In this document: in pieces, positions 16,356-24,506 of the stretch
Layout of the letters: every line of letters begins with the position of its first letter
How positions within the stretch are numbered: the stretch's first letter is position 1
Assembly: GCF_030997045.1 (NCBI RefSeq)
Contig: NZ_CP116899.1
Coordinates: 1,178,001-1,242,000, forward strand
Length of the DNA stretch: 64,000 bases
Direction: 5' to 3'
Source of the DNA: Microbulbifer sp. TB1203
GTDB lineage: Bacteria > Pseudomonadota > Gammaproteobacteria > Pseudomonadales > Cellvibrionaceae
Made by a program: the position numbers and the translations under genes
The notes under the pieces: generated by a model
The model's input: only the letters and a program-made list of their open reading frames with translations
What the model was told of the DNA's origin: nothing
Database searches by the model: none

Positions 16356-18698
16356 TTGAAGGCCGACAGCGCAACCGACGCAGCCACCAACGACGATGCC
16401 GGTGTCCCGCCGGACTCCCTGATCGCCCGCCTGCTGCGCGAGGGTGCGCTGATTGCGCTGCTCGCCGGTGCGCTGCTGCTCGCCATCAGCCTGGCGAGCT
16501 ACAGCCCGCAAGATCCGGGCTGGTCCCACACGGGCCACTCGGATCAGGTGGAAAATGCCATCGGTCCGACGGGCGCCTGGCTGGCGGATGTCTGCCTGTC
16601 GCTGCTGGGCTGGATGGCCTACTTGTTCCCGCTGCTGATCGGCTGGCGCGCCTTTGGCATCCTGCGCGATCGCAATGCGCGCTTTCACGGCCCGCTGTTC
16701 GCACTGCGGGTTTCCGGGCTGGGGCTATTGCTGGCCTGCGGCGCCGGGCTGGCCACCCTCTGTTTCGCCCAGGGGGCGGAACCGCTGCCTTTCTCCAACG
16801 GCGGCATTATCGGCGCGGCGCTCGCCGGGGCCACCGAACACAATCTCGGCTATGTGGGGGCGACCATCCTGCTGTTGGCCCTGTTCGCCATCGGCATCAC
16901 CGTCTTTACCGGGTTGTCCTGGCTGAAACTGGTGGATTCGATCGGTCGCAATATCCTCGGATTTTTCACCTGGTTGGGGAACCGCTATCAGCGCTCGCGC
17001 CAGCGGCGCGAGGAGGAGCGCGCGGCGCGGGAGGCCATCGTCGTGCGCAAGGCGGCGGTGGAAGAGGAGAAGCAGCGCACCGCCAAACGCCTGCCGCCCA
17101 AAATTGAGCCAACGCTGCCGACGCCCAAGCAGAGCCCGCGCGCCGCTAAGGAGAAGCAGAGGGAACTGTTCAGCGGGCCGGTCACCGGAACCCTGCCGCC
17201 GCTGTCATTGCTGGATGCGGCGGACAAGAACAGGAAAGCCGGCTTCTCCCGCGACTCCCTGGAAGCCATGTCGCGCCTGTTGGAACTCAAGCTGAAAGAC
17301 TTCGGCGTGGTGGCCGAGGTGGTCTCGGTGCTGCCAGGGCCTGTGGTGACCCGCTTCGAGATACAACCAGCCCCCGGGGTCAAGGTGAGCCGCATTACCA
17401 ACCTGGCCAAGGACCTGGCCCGCTCCCTGGCGGTGATCAGCGTGCGGGTGGTGGAGGTGATCCCCGGAAAATCGGTGGTGGGCATCGAAATTCCCAATGA
17501 AAACAGGCAGATGGTACGACTTTCTGAAGTACTTTCTGCGGATGTATACGACGGTGCCAAGTCGGCTTTGACCCTGGCCCTGGGCCACGATATCTCGGGT
17601 CAGCCGGTGGTCGCGGACCTGGCCAAGATGCCTCACCTGCTGGTGGCGGGCACCACTGGCTCGGGCAAGTCCGTGGGCATCAACGTGATGCTGCTCAGCC
17701 TGTTGTACAAGTCCACACCGGAGGAGGTGCGCCTCATCTTAGTAGACCCGAAGATGCTGGAGCTGTCGGTCTACGAGGGCATCCCACACCTGCTGACTCC
17801 GGTGATCACCGATATGAACGACGCCGCCAACGGCTTGCGCTGGTGCGTGGGCGAGATGGAGCGGCGCTACAAGCTGATGGCGGCCATGGGCGTGCGCAAC
17901 CTGGCGGGCTTCAACCGCAAGGTGCGCGACGCCATCGAGGCCGGCGAACCGCTGGTCGACCCGCTGTGGCAACCGGACCCCATGTCCAGCGTACCGGAAG
18001 CGGAGCAGACCCCGGGGTACCTGAAGCCGCTGCCGGCCGTGGTGGTGGTGATCGACGAATTCGCCGATATGATGATGATCGTCGGCAAGAAGGTGGAACA
18101 GCTGATCGCGCGTATCGCGCAGAAGGCCCGCGCCGCCGGCATCCACCTGCTGCTGGCCACCCAGCGGCCCTCGGTGGATGTGATCACCGGCCTGATCAAG
18201 GCCAATGTACCCACCCGGATCGCCTTCCAGGTTTCCTCCAAGGTGGACTCGCGCACCATTCTCGACCAGGGCGGCGCTGAACAGTTGCTGGGCCACGGGG
18301 ACATGCTCTACCTGCCCCCGGGCAGCGGCGTGCCGGTGCGGGTGCACGGCGCCTTTGTGGACGACCACGAGGTGCACAAAGTGGTGGCGGACTGGAGCCG
18401 GCGCGGTGAGCCGGAGTATATCGACGGTATCGTCGACGACACCAACAACAGCATCCCGGTACCCGGCCTGCAGACTGAGGGCGGCGAGGACGACGACCCG
18501 GAAACCGATGCCCTCTACGACGAAGCAGTGGCCTTCGTCACCAAGTCCCGCAAGGCCTCCATCTCCTCGGTACAGCGGCAGCTGCGTATCGGCTACAATC
18601 GCGCCGCGCGGATCATCGACGCCATGGAAGCCGCCGGCGTGGTGTCCGAGGCCGGGCACAACGGCAACCGGGAAGTACTGGCGCCGCCGCCGGCCTGA
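16356..18698 (+). CDS. ftsK: DNA translocase FtsK
   Basis: FtsK is an inner-membrane DNA pump at the division septum that aligns chromosome termini and activates XerCD. Residues to about 200 hold four hydrophobic segments (for example GALIALLAGALLLAISLASY and TILLLALFAIGITVFTG). A short basic linker follows (about residues 205-300), much shorter than E. coli's 600 residues. The motor has Walker A LLVAGTTGSGKSVGIN and Walker B VVVIDEFADMMM. The C-terminal gamma winged helix (SISSVQRQLRIGYNRAARIIDAME) reads KOPS. I chose TTG at 16356 because GAGGTAA lies seven bases upstream. At 780 residues it matches Pseudomonas-type FtsK. Confidence 0.97.
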   Translation: MKADSATDAATNDDAGVPPDSLIARLLREGALIALLAGALLLAISLASYSPQDPGWSHTGHSDQVENAIGPTGAWLADVCLSLLGWMAYLFPLLIGWRAFGILRDRNARFHGPLFALRVSGLGLLLACGAGLATLCFAQGAEPLPFSNGGIIGAALAGATEHNLGYVGATILLLALFAIGITVFTGLSWLKLVDSIGRNILGFFTWLGNRYQRSRQRREEERAAREAIVVRKAAVEEEKQRTAKRLPPKIEPTLPTPKQSPRAAKEKQRELFSGPVTGTLPPLSLLDAADKNRKAGFSRDSLEAMSRLLELKLKDFGVVAEVVSVLPGPVVTRFEIQPAPGVKVSRITNLAKDLARSLAVISVRVVEVIPGKSVVGIEIPNENRQMVRLSEVLSADVYDGAKSALTLALGHDISGQPVVADLAKMPHLLVAGTTGSGKSVGINVMLLSLLYKSTPEEVRLILVDPKMLELSVYEGIPHLLTPVITDMNDAANGLRWCVGEMERRYKLMAAMGVRNLAGFNRKVRDAIEAGEPLVDPLWQPDPMSSVPEAEQTPGYLKPLPAVVVVIDEFADMMMIVGKKVEQLIARIAQKARAAGIHLLLATQRPSVDVITGLIKANVPTRIAFQVSSKVDSRTILDQGGAEQLLGHGDMLYLPPGSGVPVRVHGAFVDDHEVHKVVADWSRRGEPEYIDGIVDDTNNSIPVPGLQTEGGEDDDPETDALYDEAVAFVTKSRKASISSVQRQLRIGYNRAARIIDAMEAAGVVSEAGHNGNREVLAPPPA

Positions 18699-18713
18699 CG
18701 AGAGATCGGTAGT

Positions 18714-18767
18714 GTAGGGTGTGCCGTGCGCACCACCTGGATCAACGGTGCGCATGGCGCACCCTGC
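18714..18767. repeat. GTAGGGTG-type intergenic palindrome, copy 2
   Basis: The left arm GTAGGGTGTGCCGTGCGCACC and the right arm GGTGCGCATGGCGCACCCTGC are imperfect complements around about a dozen bases. It begins 15 bp after the ftsK stop. Same family as the copies at 3935, 20807 and 24428. (Arms quoted are 21 bases or fewer within the element 18714-18767.). Confidence 0.7.
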
Positions 18768-18847
18768 AGTCCAACCAATCGGGTTCAGGCAGTATTCACC
18801 CGCCGGCAACTAATCTTAAAGGAAATCCCCTGCACAGGAATTCTTCG

Positions 18848-19459
18848 ATGAAAGGTACTCTGAAAACTCTGATCCTGTCCCTCGGACTGGCCGCCAGCGG
18901 CGCCTGGGCCGACGCCACGGAGGAGTTGAGCCAATTGTTGAAGCCGCTGGCGAGTATCTCCGGCAACTTCCAGCAGACCCTGATCGACGAACGCGGCAAG
19001 GTCATGCAGAAGAGCAACGGCAATTTCTCCGTACAGCGGCCGGGCAAGCTGCGCTGGAAGACCGGCGAACCCTTTCCCCAACTGCTGGTCACCAACAACA
19101 AGAAGCTGTGGCTCTACGATCCGGACCTGGAGCAGGTGACGATCCGCCCGGTGGACAAGCGCATGAAGGAAACTCCCGCGCTGCTGCTGGGCGGCAAGGT
19201 GGAGGAGATTCGCAGTTCCTTCAACGTCGACAGCAAGGACGGCGCCTACCACTTGACCCCCAAGCGCAAGTCGGCGGCTTTCAAATCCATGGAAATCCGC
19301 TTCAGCGACAAGGGCCTACCGTCCGCGATGACCGTACGCGATGAGATGGGCCAGACCACCAAAATCAAGTTCAGCGGCATGAAGGCCAATCCGAAGTTGT
19401 CCGACGCCATATTCAATTTCAAGCCGCCGGCGGGGACCGATGTCGTCAAAGATCAGTGA
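18848..19459 (+). CDS. lolA: Outer-membrane lipoprotein carrier protein LolA
   Basis: LolA is the periplasmic chaperone that receives lipoproteins from LolCDE and hands them to LolB. The 203-residue precursor has a signal peptide (MKGTLKTLILSLGLAASGAWA, cleavage likely after GAWA). The mature domain contains ISGNFQQTLIDERGKVMQKSNGNFSVQRPGKLRWKTGEPFPQLLVTN in pieces typical of the half-barrel, and SAMTVRDEMGQTTKIKFSG near the end. ATG at 18848 was chosen for the signal peptide and the AGGAAT stretch before it; the longer open frame reads through a repeat. rarA follows 6 bp downstream, the usual ftsK-lolA-rarA order. Confidence 0.95.
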   Translation: MKGTLKTLILSLGLAASGAWADATEELSQLLKPLASISGNFQQTLIDERGKVMQKSNGNFSVQRPGKLRWKTGEPFPQLLVTNNKKLWLYDPDLEQVTIRPVDKRMKETPALLLGGKVEEIRSSFNVDSKDGAYHLTPKRKSAAFKSMEIRFSDKGLPSAMTVRDEMGQTTKIKFSGMKANPKLSDAIFNFKPPAGTDVVKDQ

Positions 19460-19465
19460 GGCGCG

Positions 19466-20809
19466 ATGAGCGACCTGTTTCAGTCCACTCCCGCACACCA
19501 GCCCCTGGCCGCGCGCATGCGGCCGGAATCCCTGGCCCAGTATATGGGCCAGACGCATTTGCTGGGGCCGGGAAAACCCCTGCGCGAAGCGGTGGAGCGG
19601 GGCCAGCTCCACTCCATGGTGCTCTGGGGCCCGCCCGGCGTGGGCAAGACCACATTTGCCCGCCTGCTGGCCAGGGAGTGTGACGCGCGCTTCGCGACCC
19701 TGTCCGCGGTACTCGCCGGGGTCAAGGAGATCCGCCAGGCGGTGGCGGAGGCAAAGCAGTACAGCAGCCGCACCATCCTGTTCGTGGATGAAGTGCACCG
19801 CTTCAACAAAGCCCAGCAGGACGCCTTCCTGCCCTACGTGGAAGAGGGCACCGTCACCTTTGTCGGCGCCACCACGGAAAACCCCGCCTTCGAGCTGAAC
19901 AACGCGCTGCTGTCGCGCTGCCGGGTCTACCTGCTGCGCAGCCTTTCCGAGGAGGAACTTCTGGGCCTTTTGCGGCGAGCACTGGATGAAGACGCCGAAC
20001 TGAAGGAGCGAAAACCGTCGATCGCCCCGGAGATTCTGCAGAAGATCGCCAGAGCCGCCGACGGCGATGCCCGCAGCGCCCTCAACCTGCTGGAGATCGC
20101 CTGCGACCTGGCACAGGAGGAGGGCGGCCGTTTCGTGATCGACGAGGAGGTGCTGGCGGAGGTACTGAGCGCCGATGTGCGCCGTTTCGACAAGGGCGGC
20201 GACTACTTCTACGACCAGATCTCCGCGCTGCACAAGGCGGTTCGCGGCTCCGATCCGGACGCCGCGCTCTACTGGTTTGCACGCATGGTGGACGGCGGCT
20301 GTGACCCGCTTTACATCGCCCGCCGCGCGGTGCGCATGGCCAGCGAGGATATCGGCAATGCCGACCCCCGCGCCCTGCAGATCGCGCTCAACGCCTGGGA
20401 TGTACAGGAACGCCTGGGCAGCCCGGAAGGGGAGCTGGCAATCGCCCAGGCCATCGCCTACCTCGCCGTGGCGGCCAAGAGCAACGCTGTGTACAGTGCC
20501 TACAAGCGGGTTCTGGCGGACGTGCGCCGGGACCCGAGCTACGAGGTGCCGGTACACCTGCGCAACGCGCCCACCAAGCTGGCCAAGAGCCTGGCCCACG
20601 GCGCCGACTACCGCTACGCCCACGACGAGCCGGACGCCTTCGCCGCCGGGGAAAACTACTTCCCCGAGGAAATCGCCGGGCGCAGCTACTACCAGCCGGT
20701 GCCTCGCGGCCTGGAATTGAAAATTGGCGAAAAACTGGACAACCTTCACAAGCGGAACCAGGAAAGCCCTTGGCAACGCTATAGAAATACCGAAAAAAAC
20801 GAAACATAG
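19466..20809 (+). CDS. rarA: Replication-associated recombination protein RarA (MgsA)
   Basis: RarA is a clamp-loader-like AAA+ ATPase acting at stalled replication forks. The 447-residue protein begins with RPESLAQYMGQTHLLGPGKPLREA, then has Walker A LWGPPGVGKTTFARLLA, Walker B TILFVDEVHRFNKAQQDAFLP, sensor 1 GATTENPAFELN and arginine finger SRCRVY. The C-terminal tetramerisation part follows (RMASEDIGNADPRALQIALNAW). The stop codon TAG (20807-20809) is the first three bases of a palindromic repeat, so the last few residues (after about NTEKNET) may be altered compared with relatives. Confidence 0.97.
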   Translation: MSDLFQSTPAHQPLAARMRPESLAQYMGQTHLLGPGKPLREAVERGQLHSMVLWGPPGVGKTTFARLLARECDARFATLSAVLAGVKEIRQAVAEAKQYSSRTILFVDEVHRFNKAQQDAFLPYVEEGTVTFVGATTENPAFELNNALLSRCRVYLLRSLSEEELLGLLRRALDEDAELKERKPSIAPEILQKIARAADGDARSALNLLEIACDLAQEEGGRFVIDEEVLAEVLSADVRRFDKGGDYFYDQISALHKAVRGSDPDAALYWFARMVDGGCDPLYIARRAVRMASEDIGNADPRALQIALNAWDVQERLGSPEGELAIAQAIAYLAVAAKSNAVYSAYKRVLADVRRDPSYEVPVHLRNAPTKLAKSLAHGADYRYAHDEPDAFAAGENYFPEEIAGRSYYQPVPRGLELKIGEKLDNLHKRNQESPWQRYRNTEKNET

Positions 20810-20853
20810 GGTGGATACAAATCGGCAAGATTGCCGATTCGTATCCACCCTAC
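20807..20853. repeat. TAGGGTGGATAC palindrome, copy 3, overlapping the rarA stop
   Basis: Twenty-two-base arms beginning TAGGGTGGATAC and ending GTATCCACCCTA pair with one mismatch around a short GA-containing loop, making a near-perfect 47-base hairpin between rarA and crcB. Its first three bases are the rarA stop codon. No T-run follows, so simple intrinsic termination is doubtful. Confidence 0.8.
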
Positions 20854-20882
20854 CGACCTGATTCCGAGATCTGGAACCTGAT

Positions 20883-21257
20883 ATGCAATGGCTGGCAATT
20901 GCCCTCGGGGGCGCAGTGGGGGCTATTCTTCGCCACCTGATTACCGTTTGGAGCTACCCGGTCTTCAACGGAAAATTTCCGCTTGGGACCCTGATCGTCA
21001 ACGTCAGCGGTTCCTTTCTGATCGGCATCGTCTATGTGCTGATCGTCGAACGGGGCATGCTCGGCCCCGAGTGGCGACTGCTGCTGATGACTGGCCTGTT
21101 CGGGGCCCTGACAACCTTCTCCACCTTCTCGCTGGAAAGCCTGATGTTGTGGCACAATGGCCAACCTTTGACGGCCCTGGCCTACATTCTGATCAGCCTG
21201 GTCCTGTGCCTGAGCGCCACCGGCTGCGCCCTTGCACTGGCCGCGAAATATTTGTAA
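20883..21257 (+). CDS. crcB: Fluoride ion channel CrcB/Fluc
   Basis: Fluc exports fluoride as an antiparallel homodimer. The 124-residue protein has four predicted membrane helices: WLAIALGGAVGAILRHL, LGTLIVNVSGSFLIGIVYVLIV, LLLMTGLFGALTTFSTFSLESL and LTALAYILISLVLCLSATGCALALAA. The signature GALTTFSTFSLE and the pore residue Asn in NVSGSFLIG are present. I looked for a fluoride riboswitch upstream and saw only the palindrome at 20807. It is followed by a REP-like element and serS, the usual neighbour. Confidence 0.95.
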   Translation: MQWLAIALGGAVGAILRHLITVWSYPVFNGKFPLGTLIVNVSGSFLIGIVYVLIVERGMLGPEWRLLLMTGLFGALTTFSTFSLESLMLWHNGQPLTALAYILISLVLCLSATGCALALAAKYL

Positions 21258-21278
21258 CCCAAACCATAAACACAATGC

Positions 21279-21302
21279 TGTAGGAGCCTGCACGCAGGCA
21301 GA
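21279..21302. repeat. REP-like element in the serS 5' region
   Basis: The sequence TGTAGGAGCCTGCACGCAGG continues to CAGA. GCCTGC (21286-21291) and GCAGGC (21294-21299) form a perfect 6-bp stem with a two-base loop. It is the TGTAGGAGC type widely seen in pseudomonads. It lies only 10 bases before the serS ATG and so would be inside the mRNA leader. Confidence 0.75.
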
Positions 21303-21311
21303 TTGGAAACG

Positions 21312-22595
21312 ATGCTCGACCCAAAACTTATTCGCACACAAATGGATCAAGTGGCCGCGGCCCTGAAGAAGCGCGGCGTGAAACTGGACGCGGCCAAACT
21401 CGAAAGCCTCGAGGAGCGCCGCAAGGAACTGCAGGTACACACCGAGAGCCTGCAGAACGAGCGCAACAGCAAGTCGAAGAATATCGGCCGCGCCAAGGCC
21501 GCCGGCGAGGACATTACCCCGCTGCTGAAGGAAGTCGAGTCCCTGGGCAGCCAGTTGAGCGAAGCCAAGCAGGCGCTGTCGGAACTGCAGAACGAACTGG
21601 ACACCATTCTCTCCGCCATTCCCAACCTGCCGGACGAGTCCGTTCCGGAAGGGAAGGACGAAGACGACAATGTGGAAGTACGCCGCTGGGGCCAGCCGCG
21701 CCAGTTCGATTTCCCCGTCAAGGACCACGTGGACCTGGGCGCACAGCTCGGCGGGCTGGATTTCGAGATGGCCAGCAAACTCACCGGCTCCCGCTTCGCG
21801 GTGATGACCGGGCATGTGGCCAAGCTGCACCGGGCGCTGTCGCAGTTTATGCTCGACCTGCATATCGAGGAACACGGTTATCGCGAGGCCAATGTGCCGG
21901 TCATCGTCAACGACGACTCCCTGTACGGCACTTCCCAGTTGCCAAAATTCGCCGACGACCTGTTCAGGTTGGAAGATGAGCGCGGCTTCTACCTGATACC
22001 CACCGCGGAAGTACCGTTGACCAACTTCTACCGCGATGAAATTGTCGAGGACGCGCAATCGCTACCGCACAAGTATGTCGCGCACACCACCTGCTTCCGC
22101 TCCGAGGCCGGCTCCCACGGCCGCGACACCCGCGGCATGATCCGCCAGCACCAGTTCGAGAAGGTGGAACTGGTGTGGGCTACCCGCCCGGACCAGTCGG
22201 AAGAGGCGCTGGAGGAACTCACCCGCAATGCGGAAACCGTCCTGCAGAAACTGAACCTCCCGTATCGCACCGTGATCCTGTGCGGCGGCGATATCGGCTT
22301 CGCCGCCCGCAAGACCTACGACCTGGAAGTATGGATTCCCTCCCAGGACAAATACCGCGAAATATCCTCCTGCTCACTGGTCGGCGATTTCCAGGCGCGG
22401 CGGATGAAGGCCCGCTGGCGCAACCCGGAAACCGGCAAGCCGGAACTGCTCCACACCCTGAACGGCTCCGGCCTGGCGGTGGGCCGCACCCTGATTGCGG
22501 TGCTGGAAAATTACCAGCGCGAGGACGGCAGCATCGAAGTACCGGAAATACTGCGGCCCTACATGCGCGGCCAGGAAGTATTGACGCCGGCATAA
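21312..22595 (+). CDS. serS: Seryl-tRNA synthetase
   Basis: SerRS is a class II synthetase that charges tRNA-Ser. The 427-residue protein starts MLDPKLIRTQMDQVAAALKKRG, and the long N-terminal coiled coil (about residues 25-105) binds the tRNA variable arm. Class II motif 2 is TTCFRSEAGSHGRDTRGMIRQHQFEKVE and motif 3 is NGSGLAVGRTLIAVLEN; LIPTAEVPLTN lines the active site. I chose ATG at 21312 from alignment of the N-terminus to E. coli SerRS; a TTG nine bases upstream lies in the REP element. cysG follows after 22 bp. Confidence 0.98.
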   Translation: MLDPKLIRTQMDQVAAALKKRGVKLDAAKLESLEERRKELQVHTESLQNERNSKSKNIGRAKAAGEDITPLLKEVESLGSQLSEAKQALSELQNELDTILSAIPNLPDESVPEGKDEDDNVEVRRWGQPRQFDFPVKDHVDLGAQLGGLDFEMASKLTGSRFAVMTGHVAKLHRALSQFMLDLHIEEHGYREANVPVIVNDDSLYGTSQLPKFADDLFRLEDERGFYLIPTAEVPLTNFYRDEIVEDAQSLPHKYVAHTTCFRSEAGSHGRDTRGMIRQHQFEKVELVWATRPDQSEEALEELTRNAETVLQKLNLPYRTVILCGGDIGFAARKTYDLEVWIPSQDKYREISSCSLVGDFQARRMKARWRNPETGKPELLHTLNGSGLAVGRTLIAVLENYQREDGSIEVPEILRPYMRGQEVLTPA

Positions 22596-22617
22596 CCCCA
22601 CGACACGGAATACCACT

Positions 22618-24000
22618 TTGCGCTATCTGCCCCTCGCATTTGACGTTCAAGACCGCCCCTGCCTGTTGGTGGGCGGCGGCGCCGTGGCCACACGCAAGGC
22701 GCGGCTACTGGCCCGGGCCGGGGCCCGGCTGACGGTTGTGGCCCCGGAGATCACCGATGAATTGCGCCAGCTGATCGACGACAGCGACGGACGGTTTTTT
22801 CGCGCCACCTATCACGCGGATTTCCTCGACGGCGCAGAGCTGGTGATCGCCGCCACCGCCGATCCGGCTGTCAACGCCGAAGTCTCCGCCGACGCACGGC
22901 AACGGAAGCTGCCCGTCAACGCGGTGGATGCTCCCGAGCTGTGCTCTTTCACTTTTCCCGCCATTGTCGAGCGCGGCCCGCTCGCCATCGGCATCAGCAG
23001 CGGCGGTGCGGCGCCGGTACTGGCCCAGCGGCTGCGCGCCCAGCTGGAGGCACTGCTCTCACCGGGTATCGGCGCTCTGGCGGAACTGTCGATGCGCGTG
23101 CGCGATAAAGTAAAAACCGCGCTGCCGGAACCACAGCGCAAGGATTTCTGGCGCTGGGTTTTCTCCGGGCCGGTGGCTTCCAGGGTGGAGGCGGGCAAGA
23201 CCTCCGAGGGCGAGGCCGAACTACTCGCCGCATTGAACAACTGGCGCGGCTCAGCCGCGCCAGTGGGGGAGGTCTACCTGGTGGGCGGCGGCCCCGGGGA
23301 CCCGGATCTACTCACCTTCCGTGCTCTGCGCCTGATGCAGCAGGCGGACGTGGTGCTCTACGACCGCCTGGTGTCGCCGCAGGTACTGGACCTGGTGCGC
23401 CGCGACGCGGAACGCATCTATGTGGGCAAGAAAAAGGAATTCCACTCGGTGCCCCAGGATGGCATCAACCAGCTGCTGGTGGACCTGGCGGGAAAGGGCA
23501 AGAAAGTCCTGCGCCTGAAGGGCGGGGACCCGTTTATCTTCGGCCGCGGTGGCGAGGAGATCGACAAACTGGCGGAGGCGCGAATTCCGTTTCAGGTGGT
23601 GCCGGGCATCACTGCGGCATCCGGCTGCTCCACCTACGCGGGTATTCCGCTGACCCACCGGGACTACGCGCAATCCGTGCGCTTTATCACCGGCCACCTG
23701 AAAGAGGGCGAACTGCAATTGCCCTGGAAGGAACTGGCGTCGCCGGGGCAGACGCTGGTTTTCTACATGGGGCTCACCGGCCTGCCCACCATCTGCAAGC
23801 AATTGATTTCCCACGGCATGCCGGCGAATACACCGGTCGCACTGGTGGAAAAGGGCACCACCAGGGAACAGCGGGTGGTAGTAGGCGACCTGTCGTCAAT
23901 CCCCGCGCTGGCGGAGAAAAAATCCGTCGAGGCGCCGGCACTCACCATCATTGGCGGCGTTGTCAGCCTGCATAAAAAACTGCGCTGGTATCAGCCCTGA
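22618..24000 (+). CDS. cysG: Siroheme synthase CysG
   Basis: CysG makes siroheme, the cofactor of sulfite and assimilatory nitrite reductases, from uroporphyrinogen III. Residues 1 to about 210 are the NAD-dependent dehydrogenase/ferrochelatase part (CLLVGGGAVATRKARLLARAGARL). The rest is the SAM-dependent methyltransferase (VYLVGGGPGDPDLLTFRALRL, VVLYDRLVSP, RLKGGDPFIFGRGGEE, PGITAASGCSTYAGIPLTHR). At 460 residues it matches E. coli (457). Translation begins at TTG 22618, immediately giving MRYLPLAFDVQDRPCLLVGGG. A REP-like element lies just after the stop. Confidence 0.97.
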   Translation: MRYLPLAFDVQDRPCLLVGGGAVATRKARLLARAGARLTVVAPEITDELRQLIDDSDGRFFRATYHADFLDGAELVIAATADPAVNAEVSADARQRKLPVNAVDAPELCSFTFPAIVERGPLAIGISSGGAAPVLAQRLRAQLEALLSPGIGALAELSMRVRDKVKTALPEPQRKDFWRWVFSGPVASRVEAGKTSEGEAELLAALNNWRGSAAPVGEVYLVGGGPGDPDLLTFRALRLMQQADVVLYDRLVSPQVLDLVRRDAERIYVGKKKEFHSVPQDGINQLLVDLAGKGKKVLRLKGGDPFIFGRGGEEIDKLAEARIPFQVVPGITAASGCSTYAGIPLTHRDYAQSVRFITGHLKEGELQLPWKELASPGQTLVFYMGLTGLPTICKQLISHGMPANTPVALVEKGTTREQRVVVGDLSSIPALAEKKSVEAPALTIIGGVVSLHKKLRWYQP

Positions 24001-24017
24001 CGTTACCACTCCCCCTT

Positions 24018-24045
24018 TGTAGGAGCGGCCCATGGCCGCGATCGG
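24018..24045. repeat. REP-like element downstream of cysG
   Basis: TGTAGGAGCGGCC-CAT-GGCCGCGATCGG has a perfect 6-bp stem (GCGGCC 24025-24030, GGCCGC 24034-24039). This is the classic pseudomonad-type TGTAGGAGCGGC REP. A second GC-rich patch at 24080-24105 (CGCCGGCCGCGTGGGAATCC) looks like a degraded partner. Confidence 0.75.
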
Positions 24046-24167
24046 AATGACAGGCGAAGTGCACGCCTTCACTTCTCATCGCCGGCCGCGTGGGAATCCG
24101 CCCCACAGAACATCCGATTCAATTCGAGCATCTATACTGCAAGAGAAGTTTGCGAGTGGTGCGCGGT

Positions 24168-24431
24168 ATGTTGTGGGCGTCGATTCGATTCTACTGCACT
24201 CTTGTAGTGCGCAGTTTTTTGCCACGGGAAAGCGAAATTTGCCTACCGGATCCGAATGACGATCACAGTCGACGCTATACACACCGCTACCGAGTCAAAC
24301 GCAACTGGGTTAAAAACCTCTGGATAGGTTCGGCCCTGTTAATGCTGTGCTTTCCGCTGCTACCCTTCGTGCTCTCGCTGGGACTCCTCACGTCCTTTTT
24401 ATCTTTCGCGATACTTGACGAAACCGCGTAG
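24168..24431 (+). CDS. Small predicted membrane protein of unknown function
   Basis: An open frame of up to 113 codons begins at a GTG (24090); I give the ATG at 24168 (87 residues), but the start is uncertain and GTG at 24156 is also possible. The convincing part is the C-terminal half: a basic segment YTHRYRVKRNWVKNLWIG followed by one or two hydrophobic helices (SALLMLCFPLLPFVLSLGLLTSFLSF) and ILDETA. This resembles small conserved membrane proteins I recall from other gammaproteobacteria, but no name can be given. The stop codon TAG is formed by the first bases of the palindromic repeat at 24428. Confidence 0.5.
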   Translation: MLWASIRFYCTLVVRSFLPRESEICLPDPNDDHSRRYTHRYRVKRNWVKNLWIGSALLMLCFPLLPFVLSLGLLTSFLSFAILDETA

Positions 24432-24496
24432 GGTGCGCCGTGCGCACCGACAAGCTGGCTCGCAGCTCTGTTGCTGGTGCGCGCGGCGCACCCTAC
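24428..24496. repeat. GTAGGGTGCGC-type intergenic palindrome, copy 4
   Basis: GTAGGGTGCGCCGTGCGCAC on the left is matched by a right arm ending GCGCGGCGCACCCTAC, around a loop with its own GCTGGCTCGCAGC-like pairing. It sits between the convergent small membrane protein and penicillin-acylase genes. It supplies the stop codon of the former (TAG 24429-24431). Confidence 0.8.
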
Positions 24497-24506
24497 ATCA
24501 AACTCC

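Noticed and set aside
19316..20848. 510-codon minus-strand open frame opposite rarA
   Set aside because: It is fully antisense to rarA, with no recognisable motif; a GC-bias artefact.
20810..20882. Possible fluoride riboswitch upstream of crcB
   Set aside because: The only structure is the TAGGGTGGATAC palindrome shared with other intergenic sites; the pseudoknot bases of the fluoride aptamer were not found.
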